Of a stretch of 64,000 bases of DNA, positions 50,540-61,570 are shown piece by piece. Every line of letters begins with the position of its first letter. Within the stretch, counting starts at the first letter, position 1. The position numbers were made by a program, and so were the translations under genes. Source of the DNA: Brasenia schreberi (taxonomy: Eukaryota; Streptophyta; Magnoliopsida; Nymphaeales; Cabombaceae); assembly GCA_036023115.1 (NCBI GenBank), contig JAYKKT010000073.1:12153001-12217000 (forward strand), given 5' to 3'. The notes beneath the pieces were generated by a model. The model ran no database searches, was not told the DNA's origin, and saw only the letters and a program-made list of their open reading frames with translations.

Positions 50540-51544
50540 CAGGGATGGAACCAGGATTTTGTCCTTGGGGGGGGGGCAAGACTGCAAAATATTCATATGA
50601 TATGTTCCTTTAAGCAATTCAAATGTACAACATTCGTTCTCTTGATTCAACATAAAGAGGCTCAGCGAGCCATGCCCATACAATCATCACATCCTAATTT
50701 AAAAGGAAGCTTAATGCAGTTTTATAATAGAAGTCCTAAAATTAAGATTTTTAAGGTTGCTATAACTAAGAACTAGGTCACTTTGGGTTGTGGATACTTG
50801 AGTGATTAGGTGAGAAGGTAGCGACTAAGGCGGCTAGGCTGTTAGTAGAACACTATGAATGAGATTGGGGATCACAAAAATTAATCGTCGACCAGCAACA
50901 AAAGGAGAGTCAGCAAGGTATGTATGAAACTAAACTTGCAGGAGACATGAAAGCATATATCATGTATTAGGACATTAAAGTGTCTGATTATGATGCAGAA
51001 GATTGTAAATAGGAAAGGACTAACACAGAAGTCTATCATGATTTAAGGATTGACAAACAGAATTTAGATGAACTGGCACATATCCATACTAAACACACCA
51101 TGTTTCTAGGGGGGTACTAGGGGCCATGGCCCCTGCAAGCCTTAATAATGTTTTTTTGCTACACCAAGCCCTAATAGTTACTACATTGTATCAAAGATTG
51201 TCATCCCTTAATAAAAGAAAGTTTCTTTAATAATTATTAAATAATATATACATATTGTTAATGTACTTTGGAAATTACTATATACATATAATTGATTGTC
51301 ATACCTTAATAATTAGTAAATAATTTTGTCATTTCCTCCAATCTATGAAATAAAAGAAAGTAAGAAACTTTCTTGATAGAGGCCTAGTTTTACTGACAAC
51401 ACATCTTTTCTGAATTTGCTAAACCACATTAAACTTGTATAGTAATAAATAGAATCCTATATGCAAATATCTATGAGGCAACAAAGCTTTTTTAAATACC
51501 AGAGGGCCATGGCCCCTGCAGGTTCCTCCTTCCCTCCGCCCCTG
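50540..51544. mobile_element. non-autonomous hAT element, about 1 kb, perfect 8-bp TSD
   Basis: The left end is CAGGGATGGAACCAGG, the right end CCCTCCGCCCCTG. The exact 8-bp duplication CTGACAGT lies at 50532-50539 and 51545-51552. Inside are two GGGGGCCATGGCCCCTGCA-type blocks (near 51120 and 51505) and no transposase. The length and the 8-bp duplication fit a deletion derivative of hAT. If the ERMP1 gene extends upstream, this lies in its intron. Confidence 0.85.
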
Positions 51545-51552
51545 CTGACAGT

Positions 51553-52263
51553 TGGGAGCAACTACTGACATGACAAAACAATAAGCACGACCAAAAGTTA
51601 AAGTTTTGATTACCCATTTTGGGACAAATAAGAAAATATGGAAATGCAAAGTACGGATAACTTTTGCATCATCGAAAAGTAAAAGCTTTTGCTTCATTTC
51701 AGTTAAAAATATGAAAAATGCATGCTTCTTTCCAAAAGAAGCGTTCAACAACATCATGCATGTGCCCTCAAAAAAGGAAAAGGAAGACAAATATTCATGC
51801 ATGGCTTGGGGAACCTCAAAATTCAAAAAAATCTGAACACTTGTGGAAGTGGGCAATTGTCTTGTTGTACAGGATAAAACACTTTCCCCTAGACACATAT
51901 TTCAATACCGACCAATCAGCAGCTCAATAGACAGCACTTTAAATTCCCTAACTCTAAGCCATCATTAATCAGTTCTGAATGATTCTATGAAATAATAACC
52001 TACAGAAGTTTAATTCGGGCAGTCAACTATCAACATGCATAAAGGATGTCCATGATAGAAATGAAGATATCGTTGTGCGTATGTGGCCACACAAGGATCA
52101 GTAAGCATCAATCAAAGACAAGAGACGCAAGCAGCAATGTAAAACTTGTGAAGATTTGGATTCTGAACACTTAGAGAGAAAAGCCTCTAAAGTGTGGGAA
52201 GAAAATCATAGAGCATAATATCGCTCTTTTGAAGTTAGAATGCAAAAAATCCATGTAGTTAAG
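51553..52263. other. gene-free stretch
   Basis: Open frames of 70-159 codons overlap on both strands at 51419-51930. They run through the hAT end and have no family match. No gene is supported. Confidence 0.5.
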
Positions 52264-52511
52264 TGTTAAGAAGGGACAATTGAGGCCACCAGGCACCACG
52301 GCCACTAGAACCAAGGGTCACCAGGGGGTCCAACAGCTCTCAAATGTTGTTGCTTCTCCTCTTGCTGCTCTATTTCCTCTATAAATAACGCTCTTGTATA
52401 CAATAAAGTGTGATAGAATCCTTATTACTTGATTTTATGTAAAATTTCTCTTTTATGAGAGGTTTATTGAATAAAGTTTGATTCGGGTTTTCATACTAGT
52501 ATTTGCTTACA

Positions 52512-52524
52512 TGGTATCAGAGCC
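52512..52524 (+). other. Copia-type primer-binding site
   Basis: TGGTATCAGAGCC is complementary to the 3' region of initiator methionine tRNA and is placed directly after the LTR end CA. Confidence 0.85.
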
Positions 52525-52555
52525 TAATCGAGAGAGGTGGGGCAATTGAGTGGCA

Positions 52556-52749
52556 ATGAGGATCGTCGATGATGGTTCGATAGAAGGCGGTGAGGCAGCT
52601 CAAAGAGCACCGTGCCGATTGGGGATACTCGAAGCCCTTGTGTTTCTTGACATAGTCTGGAATGTTGTCTTTATCTTAGTATCCATAGTCATAATATCTT
52701 CTTTTGTTAGGGAGAAACCCACCACTCCGATTAGGGCGTGGATTTGTGG
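52556..52749 (+). pseudogene. captured exon resembling a RING-type E3 ubiquitin ligase
   Basis: The frame from ATG 52556 reads to VFLDIVWNVVFILVS, IISSFVREKPTTPIRAWICG and a GG|GTAAGC donor site at 52749/52750. The VxLDxxWNxxFxxVS and EKPxxPIRxWIxG blocks with a membrane segment between them are typical of the N-terminal part of plant At1g63170/At4g11680-type membrane RING E3 ligases. The RING finger and the later exons are absent. It lies just after the primer-binding site of an LTR element, so it is best read as a fragment taken up by the retroelement. The preserved donor suggests that the source was unspliced. The chance of a surviving full gene is low. Confidence 0.6.
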
Positions 52750-53624
52750 GTAAGCATTGTAGTGCCTCCTTCATGTTATCCTTGTATGGATGAAATACCG
52801 CCAGAGGAGTCATCGGTAGTCATCACCAGAAAACGACGTTCTTCTGATTGCTGGCGTGAGTAAGTATCCCTCCTGTTTTCTTTTGTTTACAGGGAAATAG
52901 AGGGGCGTCGATAGTGAGATACTTGCGGGATAAAGATACTTGCGGGAAATAGAGGGGCGTCACTAGTGGACAAGAAGGGTGGAGTGTAGCCTTAGCTGCT
53001 CGATAGCAACGTGAACTTTCACAGTTGGCGTCTTGATGCAACCAAGATCTTGTCATTGGATGATGGCGTCCGTCGGGAGTCCCTTTTTGGATTCCCTCAG
53101 GCCTTCTCATAGCCTGTCGTTCTTTCTGGGATTCGATGCTGGAGTTGCCATCGCAGCGGCAGCTCCATCGACCATCGCGGTTCATCTCCCGCAGTGGTGG
53201 TCATGCTGCTTTCCATCTTGAAAAAAGGTGGTAGAAAGTAAAATCCTTTTAGGTGATGGGTGGTCAAAGCGATGATACAGCGGTGGAGTGTTGGCGATGT
53301 TGGTAATCAAGCAAGAGAGAGAGAGAGAGGTGGTATGTGGTGAGAGAGATGGAGTATGCGATTGGCAAAAGAGAGGAATGGGTTCTCCTTTGGCTTGTTT
53401 TCTTTTGTTGCAGGATGTCATAGGACTTCAGGAGATCAATTCAACTCTTGCTTCTCACATCCACCAAACTCTTCCTCTCAAGCATTATGAAAAAAACCCT
53501 AGCCCCCCTCTTAAACCAAACACATCAGATCGAGTCCAATGGATCAGACCCGATCCATCCCACTTGACCTACTGTTTGGTTCGTACTTACAAGTTATTGA
53601 TATTTGTTTATGGAGATCGATTGG

Positions 53625-53677
53625 TTGGTTAGCCGACCCCGTCTAGTATGGGAAAAGGCTTAGTTGTTGTTGTTGAT
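53625..53677 (+). mobile_element. RTE LINE 3' terminus with TTG tail
   Basis: TTAGCCGACCCCGTCTAGTA and AAAAGGCTTAG followed by four TTG units match the extreme 3' end of the RTE LINE at 61571 (minus). It lies inside the LTR element. Confidence 0.85.
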
Positions 53678-53682
53678 TGGTT

Positions 53683-53993
53683 GGCCTCTCTTTATTAGGG
53701 TAGAATATTTTTAAACACTAAGTTGCATCTTCACATGATTAAGATCTCTGTGTTGTTGTGGCTATATGTCATTAGTGTTGACCGTTTATTCAAGACCTTT
53801 GTTTTAAGGTGTTTTAGTTGGGATTATGACATCCTAATTGGCCTCTCTTTATTAGGGTAGAATATTTTTAAACACTAAGTTACATCTTCACATGATTAAG
53901 ATTTCTGTGTTGTTGTGGCTATATGTCATTAGTGTTGACTGTTTATTCAAGACCTTTGTTTTAAGGTGCTTTAGTTGGGATTATGACATCCTA
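53683..53993 (+). repeat. 157-bp tandem duplication inside LTR element
   Basis: GGCCTCTCTTTATTAGGGTA starts at 53683 and again at 53840; the two units are nearly identical to about 53993. Such a recent duplication is later than the insertion of the LTR element. Confidence 0.92.
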
Positions 53994-54314
53994 TATGGTG
54001 TTGGTCATTGGTTGGAGATTAGTAAATGTCTTAAGATGCACTTAATTATTATTTGATATCTTGTGCTTTTGGATAGCTTATCTTGTTCATGATAATTTTG
54101 TTGCGCTTAATACGGATAGTTGTTTTTCAAAATGATATGCATAATTTTTATTCGCAAGTCTTTGAAAACATTGCATAAAAGAAGTTTTTCATGTATCTTG
54201 TTAAAAACCCAATTTTGATCATCATGTTGGATTCTCTTATCCTTGGATTCATAGAGTCATGTTTGAGCTAGTGATTTATTTAAGGGCCTTGGTGTTTTGA
54301 TGTGATTGATTGTA

Positions 54315-54390
54315 TGATTTGAGTTTAGCCTTAAAGCTCGAGTTAAAGCTTAGCCTTAAAGCTCAGAGTTAAGCTTAGCCTCAAAGCTTT
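54315..54390 (+). repeat. short tandem CTTAGCC(T/C)TAAAGCT repeat
   Basis: Three imperfect units of about 25 bases (TTAGCCTTAAAGCTCGAG, TTAGCCTTAAAGCTCAGAG, TTAGCCTCAAAGCTTTGG). Confidence 0.8.
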
Positions 54391-54977
54391 GGATGGTTCC
54401 AGCTCTTCCTTAAGCTCGGTTGGTGCTTATTGAATCATTGATACATATTGGCCTCTTATAATATCTGAGTTTTTATGAATTTATTTGTCATATTAGAGAA
54501 CCTACTTAAGCGATCAATGTTTTTAGAACCTTTTCTTATGCTTTTAGTAAAATATCTTGAAAACTTTTTAGGTTTTAGGTTTGTATTATTTTCAAGATCT
54601 TAATTACTTTCATTGAAGTTTTATTCTAGAAGTTTTCTTTTAAGTATTAAAATAAAGGATTTCAAAACAAATGTAAACTTGAGCAAAGAAACGAAACGAA
54701 AAGCATTTGAGAAAGATATAAGGCTTCAATCACTCACTAGCAAACTGCCAGTTAACATATCATCAATTTGAGGAGGGTATTAAGACGGGACAATTGAGGC
54801 CACTCGGGCCATCAACACCTTAGGGGGTCCAACGACTCTCAAATGTTGTTGTTTCTCCTATTGCTACTCTATTTCCTCTATAAATATGACTCTTGTATAC
54901 AATAAAGTGTGATAGAAGCCTTATGGATTGATTTTTTGTAAAATTCCTCTCTTATGAGAGGTTCATTATTTGCTTAT

Positions 54978-55342
54978 CCTGAGTATATTATTATGAGAAA
55001 ATGCTTGGTTTTGGTGACTAATATTAAGAAGCTTACTTTCTTTATATAGACATTTGAAATAAGCAAGTAAAACGGTTGTATAACTTTGTTAGACATAAAT
55101 GGTAAAAGAATATACGAGTACTACAACGCTACACTTGGAAGTAAGGTGTACACATTTAGTTTAAGTTCTTTAAACTTGGTTGCACTTCATTGCTGGTACT
55201 CAACTTTCTTTAACTAGTTTGAAGGAAAGCAAAGCTTCTTTCCAATATTTCCACAATTTTTTGTTGTCTCAACTAAATTTTGAAGAAACAAACTTGGATC
55301 TAGATCCATGTAGATCCGTTCTGGTCTAGATCTAAAAGGAGT
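54978..55342. other. gene-free spacer between two retrotransposons
   Basis: No recognised feature; AT-rich, no long open frame. Confidence 0.5.
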
Positions 55343-58300
55343 TGTCAGGAAGAATATCTTTAGTATAGGGGCATTTTTAGAATTTAAAGTTCTTTATTAT
55401 AAATTGTAAACCCATTAGGGTTACCGTGAGTTTTTTTGTGTGAAAAGAAAGGAGGGAGAAAAGGGTGTTGTTGTAGAAAATTAACCCACATACCTGAAAA
55501 ATCATTAACACATTCATCAATGGACGTAATCTTTGAAACATGGAGTCAACGCCACCATGGCTGCCGCAACCTCTCTCTGTTTATTCCTTTGCTTAACACA
55601 CCAAGTACACTTAAGGCATTATTTATATAAGTTTCTAACTTGAAGGACTGAACTGCCCTTAATTAGTGACACTAATTATACTCGGCTCCCAATGGAATAC
55701 GACCCACTTACATAATTCAAATTAAAGAAATATAAAAACAATGCAGAAACATAAATATTAATTCAATCTGCAACACGCCCCCTCAAGTTGGGTGTTGAAG
55801 AGTTGAAACACCCAACTTGCCGAGAGCTTTCTTTAACCCATTGACTGCAACTGGTTTTGTAAGAATATCGTCCAATTGATTTTTAGAAGGAACCTGAATA
55901 ATATTGAAAATTTGTTGTGAAACTTTCTCTCTAATAAAGTAACAATCAACTTCAGTATGCTTGGTTCTCTCACGAAAGACTTTATTAGAAGTCATTTGCA
56001 GAGTTGTTTTACTATAAGTGAAAAAGTTAATTGAAATAATCATTCCCAAGCCAATTTCTTCCAATAGTGATAAAATCTATAAACCTTCACAGATGCCAAG
56101 AGCAATTGCACGATATTCTGTCTCTGCTCTTAATCTAGCCACTACATATTGCTTCTTACTCTTTCAAGACACTATATTGCCTCCTACGCATATTATATAA
56201 CATGAGTTAGACTTTCTATCAACATTGGAGTCAGTCCAATTGGCATCTGAATAGATTTCTAGATCAAGTGATGAATGTGGGGCATATAATAAACCATAAG
56301 TAATTAATGACTTCAAGTATCTGATAATGTGAAATACAATACTCATGTGATGCTTAGATGGGAAATGCATCCATCTACTTACATAACCGATTGCAAAACT
56401 GATGTTAGGTATTGTGATAGTGACATATATAAGTTTTTCTACCAATCTTTGATATCTACCAACATCTTCATATGGTTCGGCTTACTCTATCTTTATCTTT
56501 TTTTTTAATTTCAATGGGTGTAGAATATAGTGATTGTTTCAAACCATATAAGGCCTTCAATTTATACACTTTATTCCCTTCACCATGTAGAGTCATACCC
56601 AGGAGGGATCTCCATATAAACTTCTTCCTCTCAATTAGCCATGAAGAAAGGCATTCTTCACATCAAAGCGATGAAGTTCCCATTGGAGAATTAGGTGTGC
56701 CAAAGAGAAGCGAAGAATTTTTGTGTTCATTTTTGCCACGGGGGCAAATGTTTCCTCATAATCTATCCCATAGGGTTGTGTATACCCTTTTGCAACCACT
56801 AGCCTTGCTTTATACCTGTCTAGTGTTACCATCAGACCAGAAGGTATTTCATAGTGTAATCCATCTGTGACACCCAGTGATCTCTTTCCTTTGGTCTCTC
56901 GGACAATTCCCATGTTCCATTCTTTTCGAGCTCGCGTCTCCTCGTCATTCATGGCTTGAACCCAGATTCTTATCCTTCAATGCTTCCTCAGACCTTGTCT
57001 TAGGGATTCTGATGAATCAATGGCTCTGCAATAAAACTTTGTGTCTTTGCAAAGAAAGGTTTTTGGAGGAGACAAATTGGGAAATAGAATTACTGCACAA
57101 GACCTTTTCCTTTTCTTAGCGAATGGTGATAGGTAAAGTCATCATCAATGTTAGGATCACAATTATACAAAGGAATAGGTTGAAATTAATGGGATTAGTG
57201 TTTTCAATACTCACCGGTTGCACGGGACACTTGGGGTTGACCCGTTGGACGGTTCAGGTTGTTTTTTCCTTTGATACACCACTTTTGTAGAACTTGCTTT
57301 AGTCCACGAGCAATTCTTTCGAAGTTAGGTGGGTGAGCGTGGGCCGAAGAGCTAATTCTGTATATCGGAAAGGCATATCAAAAGATGGAAATAAGGAATG
57401 TTAATGTCCGGAAGAAAAATCTCAACTAGAATCAAGTCGGAATGTCTTCTCCCCACCAGAAGAGAGATGAAATGAATGGTTGATTTTCTTGAAAAGTGAC
57501 ATCCATGAGACAAACACTCGACGAGAGGAAGGGTGATAACATTTGTATCCTTCTTCTTGGAGCATAACCAATGAAAATGCATTTAATAGCACGAGGGTCA
57601 AGTTTGCCCGATGTTGACGATGGATATGAACAAAACAACACACTGACCAAAAACACGAGACTCAAGACTTTGCATAATAGGAGTAGAGGAAAAAAAGATT
57701 TCATGACATGAATGAGCAGGACTCACACCACCAAGGACTCTAGAAGGTAACCGATTTATTAAATAAGCGAGTACCAAAATAAGCTTCCCCACTAGTATGA
57801 GTTTGAACAACGTACATCCGAAATAAAAAGCTCTAGTAATTTCAAGCAAGTGTCGATTTTTCTTTTAGCAACCCCGTTTTGTTGGGAGTATCAACACATG
57901 TAAGTTCATGAATAATCTGCGTGTTGTTTAAGAAAGGTGGAGAAATTTTGATTCACATATTCTCTACCATTATCAGACCTTAGGACGTTTAATAGTTTTA
58001 TCAAATTGAGTTTTAATCATATGATAAAATGCTGGATGAATAATTGTACACAGTCTGATTTATCTTTCATTAGGAAAATCCAAGTGACACGAGTGCAATC
58101 ATCAATAAATGATGATTCTAGGCTTGAATCTTGTTAAAACACGCGCTAATCCATGTGATTAGGCTCTGATACCATGTAGAAAATTAACCCACATACTTGA
58201 AAAATAATTAATACATTCATTAATCGACAAAATCTTTGAAATAGGGAGTCGACGCCACCATGGTTGTCACTGCCTCTCTCTCTTTATTCCTTTGCTTAAC

Positions 58301-61300
58301 ACACTAAGTACACTTAGGGCATTATTTATATAGGCTTATGACTTGAAAGATTAAATTGCCCTTCATTAGTGACACTAATTATACTCGGCTCCCAATGGAT
58401 CATATTCTGATCCATTGGGATCCATACGACCCACTTACATAATTCAAATTACAGAAACATAAAAATAATGCAGAAACATAAATATTAATTCAATCTTCAA
58501 CAATTGCAACCAAGAAGCAGCTAAGCCTCTCTTCCTCTATCTTTTAATGTATTCATGATATTCTATTGCAATATTTTTAAGAAAAATTAACATGATATTA
58601 GAGCTTAATCAATGGGATTAGGAGCATTCTTTTACTGACCACTGTGAAGAAGATCAAGCAGTGGTGGACGACATATCGTGCACATGTGGTGTAGATCAGG
58701 TAGTGTAGATCTGAATAATCTGCTCTGAGGTACAGACTAGAAACATGGGTTGCGTAGAGGTGGTGTTACTAAAACAAAAAAACAAAAAAGGGGCGACAAT
58801 CTGATAAAGTAAAAGTTGTTACTACGCAGATCCATTGAATAGTGAAAAAGGAGAAGGCTTTTAAATTACAAACATCAAAATGGATGGACAGAATACTTGC
58901 AATGGGCTTGAACTTGCAATCGTGGCAAGAGGAAGGTGGGAGTATCTCACATGAGAAATCTCTCGACCAAGCGATGATTCAACCTACTTCAGGTGGTGAA
59001 GATAAAATGCATTGGTGAGTGCATGGTTGATTCAATCTATGAATCCAACTATAGGGAGTACCGTTATGTTTTTTGAATCATTTGTCATGTTTTTTAAATC
59101 AGCTTCAAATATCTAATAGGTAGATGCATATGCTCAGAAAAAGAATAAAAAATATGAAACCATAGAAAAGGTACACAGATGTCGTTAAGGAGGAAGGCCA
59201 AATAGAGGTCTCTGAGAAGAGTTACATTTTTTTCCAGAACCAAATGTCAGACATGTACAAGGGAACATAATGAGGAATTCGAAGAACAAAAAATATTTGA
59301 TTTATTGTGAGAGTATCACCAAGAATAATATTTTTAAGTAGGGAAGAACTTTCACCTTTTACGAAAAGTATTTGATTTATTGTGGGAGTATCACCAAGAA
59401 TAATATTTTTAAGTAGGGAAGAACTTTCACCTCTTAGTAGAGTTTACTCCATGTTATTGAGAGAAGAAGACAGGAAGAACATTAAAAAAGAAGGTAAGAC
59501 GGGCATATTATTGGGAGAAGAAGACTGGAAGAATCTTAAAAAAGAAGGTAAGATGGGCACTAAAAACACAACATTTGTGGGATGGAACCCTACTTATGTA
59601 CATTGAGGTAAGGGAGTATTTGGTGGTAGAGGTAGAAGTCGTTTACAAGTCGGTCACAGTCAATGTCAGATGAAAAAGATAAATTGAAGTATTCACACTG
59701 GAGTAAGTCTCGCCATACGAAAGAAACTTATTGGGATCTAGTGGGTTGACCCAATTTCAATCACAATAAGGCATACTACAATAATAATGGTGATAAAGCG
59801 ACCCATAAGATTGGATTAAACTCATTACTAGAGACGAAAAAGAGGTTAGAAGAGATTAAAACTAGATTGGCTGAATCACGAGCAACATCTTTTTCAACTG
59901 CAAATCCTGAGGCAATTATGGATACCCCTTCTCGTTTATGGCAATGGGTAATGTGTCTTCTTCTCAATCAAGACTATGATAATTGATTCGGGTGCTACAT
60001 ACCATATAGTGGGACATATGAAATATTTTCGTGAATATTAGATGATGCAAGAAAAAATGGAATTAAGTTGGTTGATAGCTCACATACTCCTATAGCAGAA
60101 AAGGGAGTATCATTACCTCTTTGGGGATACTTAATAATGTCCTGCATGTCCCTAGCCTTTCAATTAATTTGTTGTCCATATATACCCTAACTAGAGATCT
60201 AAATTGCTCAATAATTTTCCGGTCTACTAGTTGTTTATATTGTTTATTTGAGGAACTGAAGACGAGAAGGATCTTTGGTCATAATAGTATGAAAAAATGG
60301 CTCCATTTCTATGAGAAAATGAGGAGGATTGAGACAGAGGATGTATCCACCTTCATGGCAGCAAACCGACATCACAAATTAAGGGATTTATCACTATAAA
60401 AAATAAAGACATTGTTACCAGGATTAGCTAGTAATTATGATCTTACTTTATATTATGATACTTGTCACAAGACTAAGCACCATGGTATATCATTTCCTAT
60501 CAATGAAGAGCCTTAAAACCATTTGAAGTTATTCATTCTATGTCTTGGGCCCATGTTCTACTACTTTTTTACATGGTTATAAATATTCCGTAACATTTAT
60601 TGATGATTGTACCTGATTTACTTTGTCTTATAAGATCCAAGGAAAAGTGAAAGTTATTATGCCAGTATTTTACATGTTTATTAATACATAATTCCAATTG
60701 CCTATTAAGATTATCTGTACTGATAATGGAGGAGAATTTATGACATATTATTTGCGAGTATTTTATGAAACATGAAATATTAAATCAGACCTCTTGCCCC
60801 AATACTCCTCAGCAAAATGGAGTTGTTGAAAGAAAAAATCGCCATATGCTTGAAGGTGCAAAAACACTTTTGATGGATATAATGTCAAGTACTATTGGGG
60901 AGAAGTTATTCTAACTATATTATACCTTATAAATCGTATGCCAAGTATGGTACTTGTTTTGTTCACATATATAAGAACTTCAAAGATAAATTGGATGTCA
61001 AGGCAGTTAAATGTATTTTTCTAGTATACTCTCCTACCCAAAAGGCTTATAAATATGACCCAATAAAAAGAAGACTTATGTCAGAATAGATGTGATATTT
61101 CATGAAGAGATTTCGTTTTATATTTCAGAGAACAATGTCATACTAAATATACCATCCACAGTGGTTATGCCCATTCTACCTACAAAAGGCTATAAGTTTG
61201 ATGAAAATAAAGATGAAGGGGATCAAGGGACAAAGTACTGAAAACATACTCAAGAGGAAGTAGGCAAGTTAATACATGATCCTAATGCTACTCATGGCCC

Positions 61301-61565
61301 TAGCCTTTCTCCTGATTCAGTTCCATCAACACCTGAGGTAAATCCTTTAATCTTTTCTTCTGATTCCTGTGATGGTCTACCTATTTCATTAAGAAAAGAA
61401 AAACACGAAACAACTAAATATCCTATCAGTCAATATGTGTCCTACTCTAAAATTTGAAAAGAATACCAAACATTTGTGATGAATGCAGAAACTTATTTTA
61501 TTCCAAAACAGTTTGAAGAAGCCAAGTGTGTTCCAAAACGGAGAAATGTAATGAAAACTGAAATT
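55343..61565 (+). mobile_element. plus-strand Copia element, nested and decayed
   Basis: The 5' LTR begins near TGTCAGGAAGAATATC (55343). It is interrupted at 55471/58503 by another Copia and resumes to CA at 58592. A mutated primer-binding site TGATATTAGAGC follows (58593-58604). The interior holds a gag-like region (about 58880-59250), a decayed CCHC-like segment (about 59690-59740), and a protease with IIDSGATYHI (DSGA at 59985-59996). Then come the pre-integrase (VLHVPSLSINLLSI, about 60139), integrase with FIDDCT (about 60596), TDNGGEF (about 60719) and PQQNGVVERKNRH (about 60805), and CIFLVYSPTQKAYKY (about 61010). Stops and frameshifts are frequent. RT, RNase H and the 3' LTR are missing; the LINE at 61571 follows. 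Confidence 0.85.
55472..58502 (-). mobile_element. minus-strand Copia element inserted in a Copia LTR
   Basis: LTRs lie at 55472-55775 and 58175-58502, sharing TGTAGAAAATTAACCCACAT at the left and CAATCTnCAACA at the right. On the minus strand the primer-binding site TGGTATCAGAGCC is 58162-58174, directly inside the 5' LTR, and the purine tract TTGAGGGGGCG (about 55776-55787) precedes the 3' LTR. The interior goes almost at once to integrase (FIDDCTRVTWIF near 58100), then CIFIGYAPRRR (about 57570), RT ([23 protein letters not shown] at about 56640-56780), and RNase H (EIYSDANWTDS at about 56235; KHTEVDCYFIREKV at about 55940). gag and protease are deleted. A right-LTR insertion near 58400 makes it longer. 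Confidence 0.9.
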
Positions 61566-61570
61566 GCAGC

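Larger units (their letters stand above)
52264..54977 (+). mobile_element. non-autonomous LTR retrotransposon carrying a host-like exon
   Basis: Two related direct repeats, 52264-52511 and about 54778-54976, share AGGGGGTCCAAC, TCTCAAATGTTGTTG, CTCTATAAATA and TTGTATACAATAAAGTGTG. The first is followed at once by TGGTATCAGAGCC (primer-binding site, 52512-52524). The second is preceded by a purine tract (GAGGAGGG, about 54770-54777). No gag or pol is recognisable in the 2.3-kb interior. The right LTR lacks about 35 bases near its end. No target duplication was found. The LTRs differ at many sites, so insertion is old. Confidence 0.8.

Noticed and set aside
51419..51898. 159-codon minus-strand frame
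   Set aside because: Runs through the right end of the hAT element at 50540-51544 and shows no domain.
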